A stretch of DNA of 7,224 nucleotides from a bacterium (lineage in GTDB: Bacteria > Electryoneota > RPQS01): positions 1 to 7,224 of the forward strand of contig JAQTRJ010000103.1 of the NCBI GenBank assembly GCA_028711875.1. The letters run 5' to 3'. The notes under the pieces were generated by a model. That model worked only from the letters and a program-made list of their open reading frames with translations. It was not told where the DNA came from and searched no databases. This document shows positions 6,301 to 7,224 of this stretch, one piece after another. Within the stretch, counting starts at the first letter, position 1. Every line of letters starts with the position of its first letter. The translations under genes and the position numbers were made by a program.

Positions 6301-6678
6301 GTGGCGCTGTGCAACGGCGAAACCGGTTCGGACGGCGAAACGTTTTCGGAGGGATTCAAGCGGCTGGAGCTGGGCAAGCTGATCGGCGAACGCACGTGGG
6401 GCGGCTGGGTCGGCATTCGCGGCGACAAACCGTTTGTGGATCAAGGACTGCTGACACAACCGGAATTCACCGGCTGGGGCAAGGAGGGGCAGTGGCTGAT
6501 CGAAGGGCCGGGCGTGTCCCCCGATATCGAGGTGGTGAATCATCCGCAGCAGGTGCTGGAAGGGCGCGACGAACAGCTCGACTACGCGATCAGTTATTTG
6601 CGCGACCTGATGAAGAATGAGCCGATGGTGACGCCGCCGCGGCCACCGTATCCGGATAAGGCGCCGAAGGGGAAGTAG
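3358..6678 (+). CDS. Tricorn-like S41 family peptidase, exported, 1106 residues
   Basis: A large serine peptidase probably degrading peptides in the periplasm. Start: AAGGAG (3346-3351) lies 6 nt before the ATG. Residues 1-25 form a Sec signal peptide: basic n-region with two Arg, hydrophobic LGIALGLIVLA, likely cleavage at AQA/AEP. Residues 27 to about 690 are beta-propeller repeats (ARRLTTAPGEERYPQFSHDG, VSPDGKW near 405, WSPDSRY near 446, WDPDGKW near 495), as in the two propellers of tricorn. About 700-765 is the helical core domain (DPRVEWRQIFHEAW), about 782-880 a PDZ domain, then the catalytic domain with DVRYNGGGN near 937-945. Catalytic residues by comparison with tricorn: His768 (SAGHTY), nucleophile Ser991 (GSDG), Glu1049 (IEGPG). 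Asp992 matches the Asp that gives tricorn its basic-residue preference. Gly767 replaces tricorn Ser745. A 25-residue Lys/Asp/Glu stretch at 552-576 interrupts the second propeller. Length is normal for the family. It appears monocistronic. Confidence 0.93.
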   Translation: MDFGRGARRMSLGIALGLIVLAAQAAEPQGYYRWPTCAGDKVVFVAENDLWIAPLAGGMARRLTTAPGEERYPQFSHDGRWIAFGATYDGNMDVYVIPAEGGEPTRLTYHPSVDYPVGWTPDGKVAFRSVREFGPGIWKVFTVSIEGNYPEPLPVDEAALVTFEPNGDRIAYNKGVSRYIGYDWWKRYKGGMASEIWVGSLKTHDYRNVTNFDGNDSSPMWWGDRIYFMREHNSRMNLYSMKPDGSDIQAHTSHADWDARWPTLAGGKIAYTLGADIWVFDIARNETQKIAVTLPSDMLQAREKFVSPDEYTDDATLSSDGKRLLIAARGDLFTAPTERRGVIRQISHTAGGREKGVAFVDDDQKILAWSDHEGEEALYLYPADGQGEPKKLASGASGWNFPPAVSPDGKWAVYGDCNRALQFVDMKSGATVAMDSSGWEMDDYEWSPDSRYVAYSAVHEVNGFSATSEVRIYDVTEKKIHLVTDPLFSSHSPTWDPDGKWLYFISARHMNPYNSANDWSFIILEPDQIFGLALDPETLSPYAYYEDGAAPEKKDDDKGDDDRDEKKDDDEKDDKKAVDVKITWDGLLERIVKFPVDAGSYAGLLAIEGKLYFTDAKPRGWRGGDDDEDGGVTLKLFDIQKTKTSTVMSKVEGYVLSGDRKKIAVRTEDGFTVMDAGADEVPEPDKDDKDAGLHLEDWIYDVDPRVEWRQIFHEAWRLERDFFYAPNMHGVDWKAQREQYGSLLNRIRTRDELNDLISQMIGELSAGHTYTWGGDMEKSRSVGVGLLGVDVTRTSEGFYRIDRVLTPERWDAQRTSPLSQPGMNVKAGDYLVAVDGVPTSTVPNYLQLLNNKAGRVITVSVNDRPSLDGARKLVVRPLGSEDDLRYWDWVYGRMNYLREHGGEDIAYVHLSDMGGNGLEQWMKEYYPQTDKKALIVDVRYNGGGNIARWILNVIERRVWSWGTARNGSSYRSPGSGFYGPMVALCNGETGSDGETFSEGFKRLELGKLIGERTWGGWVGIRGDKPFVDQGLLTQPEFTGWGKEGQWLIEGPGVSPDIEVVNHPQQVLEGRDEQLDYAISYLRDLMKNEPMVTPPRPPYPDKAPKGK

Positions 6679-6688
6679 GAGAAAAGCG

Positions 6689-6713
6689 GAAAGCAGAAAG
6701 CTGAAAGCTGAAA
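6689..6713. repeat. Short tandem repeat of GAAAGCN heptamers
   Basis: Three heptamers GAAAGCA, GAAAGCT and GAAAGCT plus a partial GAAA lie between the peptidase stop codon and its terminator. It is purine-rich on the plus strand. It could vary by slippage, but it lies in the 3' untranslated region and has no evident function. Confidence 0.7.
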
Positions 6714-6715
6714 TG

Positions 6716-6748
6716 AGGAGGGAGCGAGTGATCGCGTCCCTCCTTTTT
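6716..6748 (+). terminator. Intrinsic terminator of the peptidase gene
   Basis: An 8-bp stem AGGAGGGA/TCCCTCCT is extended by GCG/CGC across one bulged G, with a 6-nt loop (AGTGAT) and a five-T run. It lies about 38 bp after the stop codon. Confidence 0.85.
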
Positions 6749-6753
6749 CGATG

Positions 6754-6832
6754 GGTTCCGGCCGGGTTGCGCGCGATGTGAATGTCCATTATGAAGAAGA
6801 TCGTATGCGCTTAACCCGGCTCGGCGGGAACC
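6754..6832. repeat. Full copy 1 of the structured intergenic inverted repeat
   Basis: The left arm (6754-6775) and right arm (6813-6832) flank a variable centre of about 37 bp. Pairing: outer GGTTCC with GGAACC, inner GCCGGGTT with AACCCGGC, then GCGC with GCGC. The unpaired TCGGCG on the right-arm side is a bulge. The outer bases differ from the copy at 6928-7016, yet both pair. Confidence 0.65.
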
Positions 6833-6879
6833 AAGAGGACTCCCCCTTTTTATTCCCACCACGAAGTGGGGGGAAATGG

Positions 6880-6915
6880 AAAAGCAGCGGGGCGAACCGG
6901 ATGGTTCGCCCCGCT
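6880..6915 (-). terminator. Probable intrinsic terminator for the minus-strand type IX cargo gene
   Basis: A perfect 13-bp stem AGCGGGGCGAACC/GGTTCGCCCCGCT closes a 4-nt loop. Read on the minus strand, it is followed by GC and a four-T run; on the plus strand only TTGTGTG follows. It therefore fits leftward transcription from the gene ending at 7032, about 117 bp away. With the plus-strand terminator at 6716-6748 it insulates the convergent genes. The T-run is short. Confidence 0.6.
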
Positions 6916-6927
6916 TGTGTGACTGAA

Positions 6928-7016
6928 GATTCCGGCCGGATTACGCGGTGGAGGAAGCGGGTCAGCTGCAAGCAGACCGACACCGCTACAAGGGTGAACC
7001 CGGCTCGGCGCGGATC
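6928..7016. repeat. Full copy 2 of the structured intergenic inverted repeat
   Basis: The left arm (6928-6948) and right arm (6997-7016) flank a centre of 48 bp. The inner stem GCCGGATT/AACCCGGC has one A-C mismatch on the plus strand that becomes G-U on the minus strand. The outer GAT(T)CCG pairs with CGGATC. The centre adds its own pairs: GCGGTG with CACCGC, and CTGC with GCAG around AA. It begins about 16 bp beyond the stop codon of the minus-strand gene, so it would lie in that gene's 3' untranslated region. Confidence 0.65.
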
Positions 7017-7031
7017 ATGATACTCGGCCGA

Positions 7032-7224
7032 TTATTTCAGGAGCATCATCTTCTTGACGTCGGTAAAGGAACCGGCATCGAGGCGGTAGAAGTACACACC
7101 GGCCGGAAGCTCGGCCGCATCGAACGAAACCACGTGGACGCAGGCGTTCATCGCGCCGCTGGCAAGCACGGCCATTTCCTGACCGAGCAGGTTGAACACG
7201 GTCAGCCGCACATCAGCCGCCACC
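7032..7224 (-). CDS. C-terminal end of a secreted protein with a type IX secretion (Por) sorting domain
   Basis: Sixty-three codons up to the right edge, still open, so the N-terminal and catalytic or structural parts of the protein are missing and its function cannot be told. The visible segment is a typical type A sorting domain: VRLTVFNLLGQEMAVL, then VSFDAAELPAGVYFYRLDAG, then SFTDVKKMMLLK with the stop directly after. Such beta-sandwich tails direct cargo across the outer membrane by the type IX system and are then removed, leaving the protein released or anchored at the surface. The usual AG-x-H turn before the FDA motif reads NACVH here. The GTG at 7223 is an internal Val codon, not a start. 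A repeat and a likely terminator follow the gene on its strand. Confidence 0.9.
   Translation of the reverse strand, partial: VAADVRLTVFNLLGQEMAVLASGAMNACVHVVSFDAAELPAGVYFYRLDAGSFTDVKKMMLLK

Noticed and set aside
6853..6874. CCCAC/GTGGG hairpin near the T-rich stretch at 6845-6855
   Set aside because: The stem is only 5 bp and no T-run follows it on the plus strand, so it is not a convincing terminator.

Overview
This is a GC-rich bacterial window with few clues to the exact lineage. A partial protein at the right edge ends in a type IX secretion (Por) C-terminal sorting domain. The S18 protein ends in a tail ([12 protein letters not shown]) resembling Bacteroidetes S18. There is also a large tricorn-like S41 peptidase. 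Together these point to the Fibrobacteres-Chlorobi-Bacteroidetes (FCB) group or an FCB-related candidate phylum. Promoters nevertheless look like classical sigma-70 sites (TTGACA-17-TATATT), not the Bacteroidetes-specific type. The lineage call is inference.

Layout, left to right. (1) 1-1618, minus strand: the N-terminal 539 codons of a class II (adenosylcobalamin-dependent) ribonucleotide reductase, nrdJ, running off the left edge. (2) 1619-2339: a divergent, partly AT-rich control region. It carries a near-perfect nrdJ promoter, a strong NrdR-type palindrome with a weaker partner 32 bp away, an overlapping perfect DnaA box, a leader of about 310 nt with a 12-bp hairpin, and the rpsR promoter facing the other way. 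(3) 2340-3002: a compact operon for ribosomal proteins S18, L28 and L33, all lacking complete zinc-binding cysteine sets, closed by one and possibly two intrinsic terminators. (4) 3282-6748: a monocistronic unit with its own promoter, a signal-peptide-bearing 1106-residue tricorn-like S41 peptidase, and a terminator. (5) 6749-7031: a convergent intergenic region holding two copies of a structured repeat and a minus-strand terminator. (6) 7032-7224, minus strand: the C-terminal end of a surface or secreted protein with a type IX sorting domain.

The genes do not form one pathway. nrdJ and the ribosomal operon are housekeeping growth genes sharing a divergent promoter region. The peptidase and the type IX cargo are exported proteins in convergent orientation.

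The most interesting unexplained item is a family of intergenic inverted-repeat elements. It has two full copies, one left arm alone and one right arm with only a weak partner. The two full copies differ in sequence but keep base pairing, which suggests a structured RNA or REP/MITE-like element of this genome. No phage, CRISPR, transposase or defence genes were seen, and nothing here clearly amounts to a new multi-gene system.
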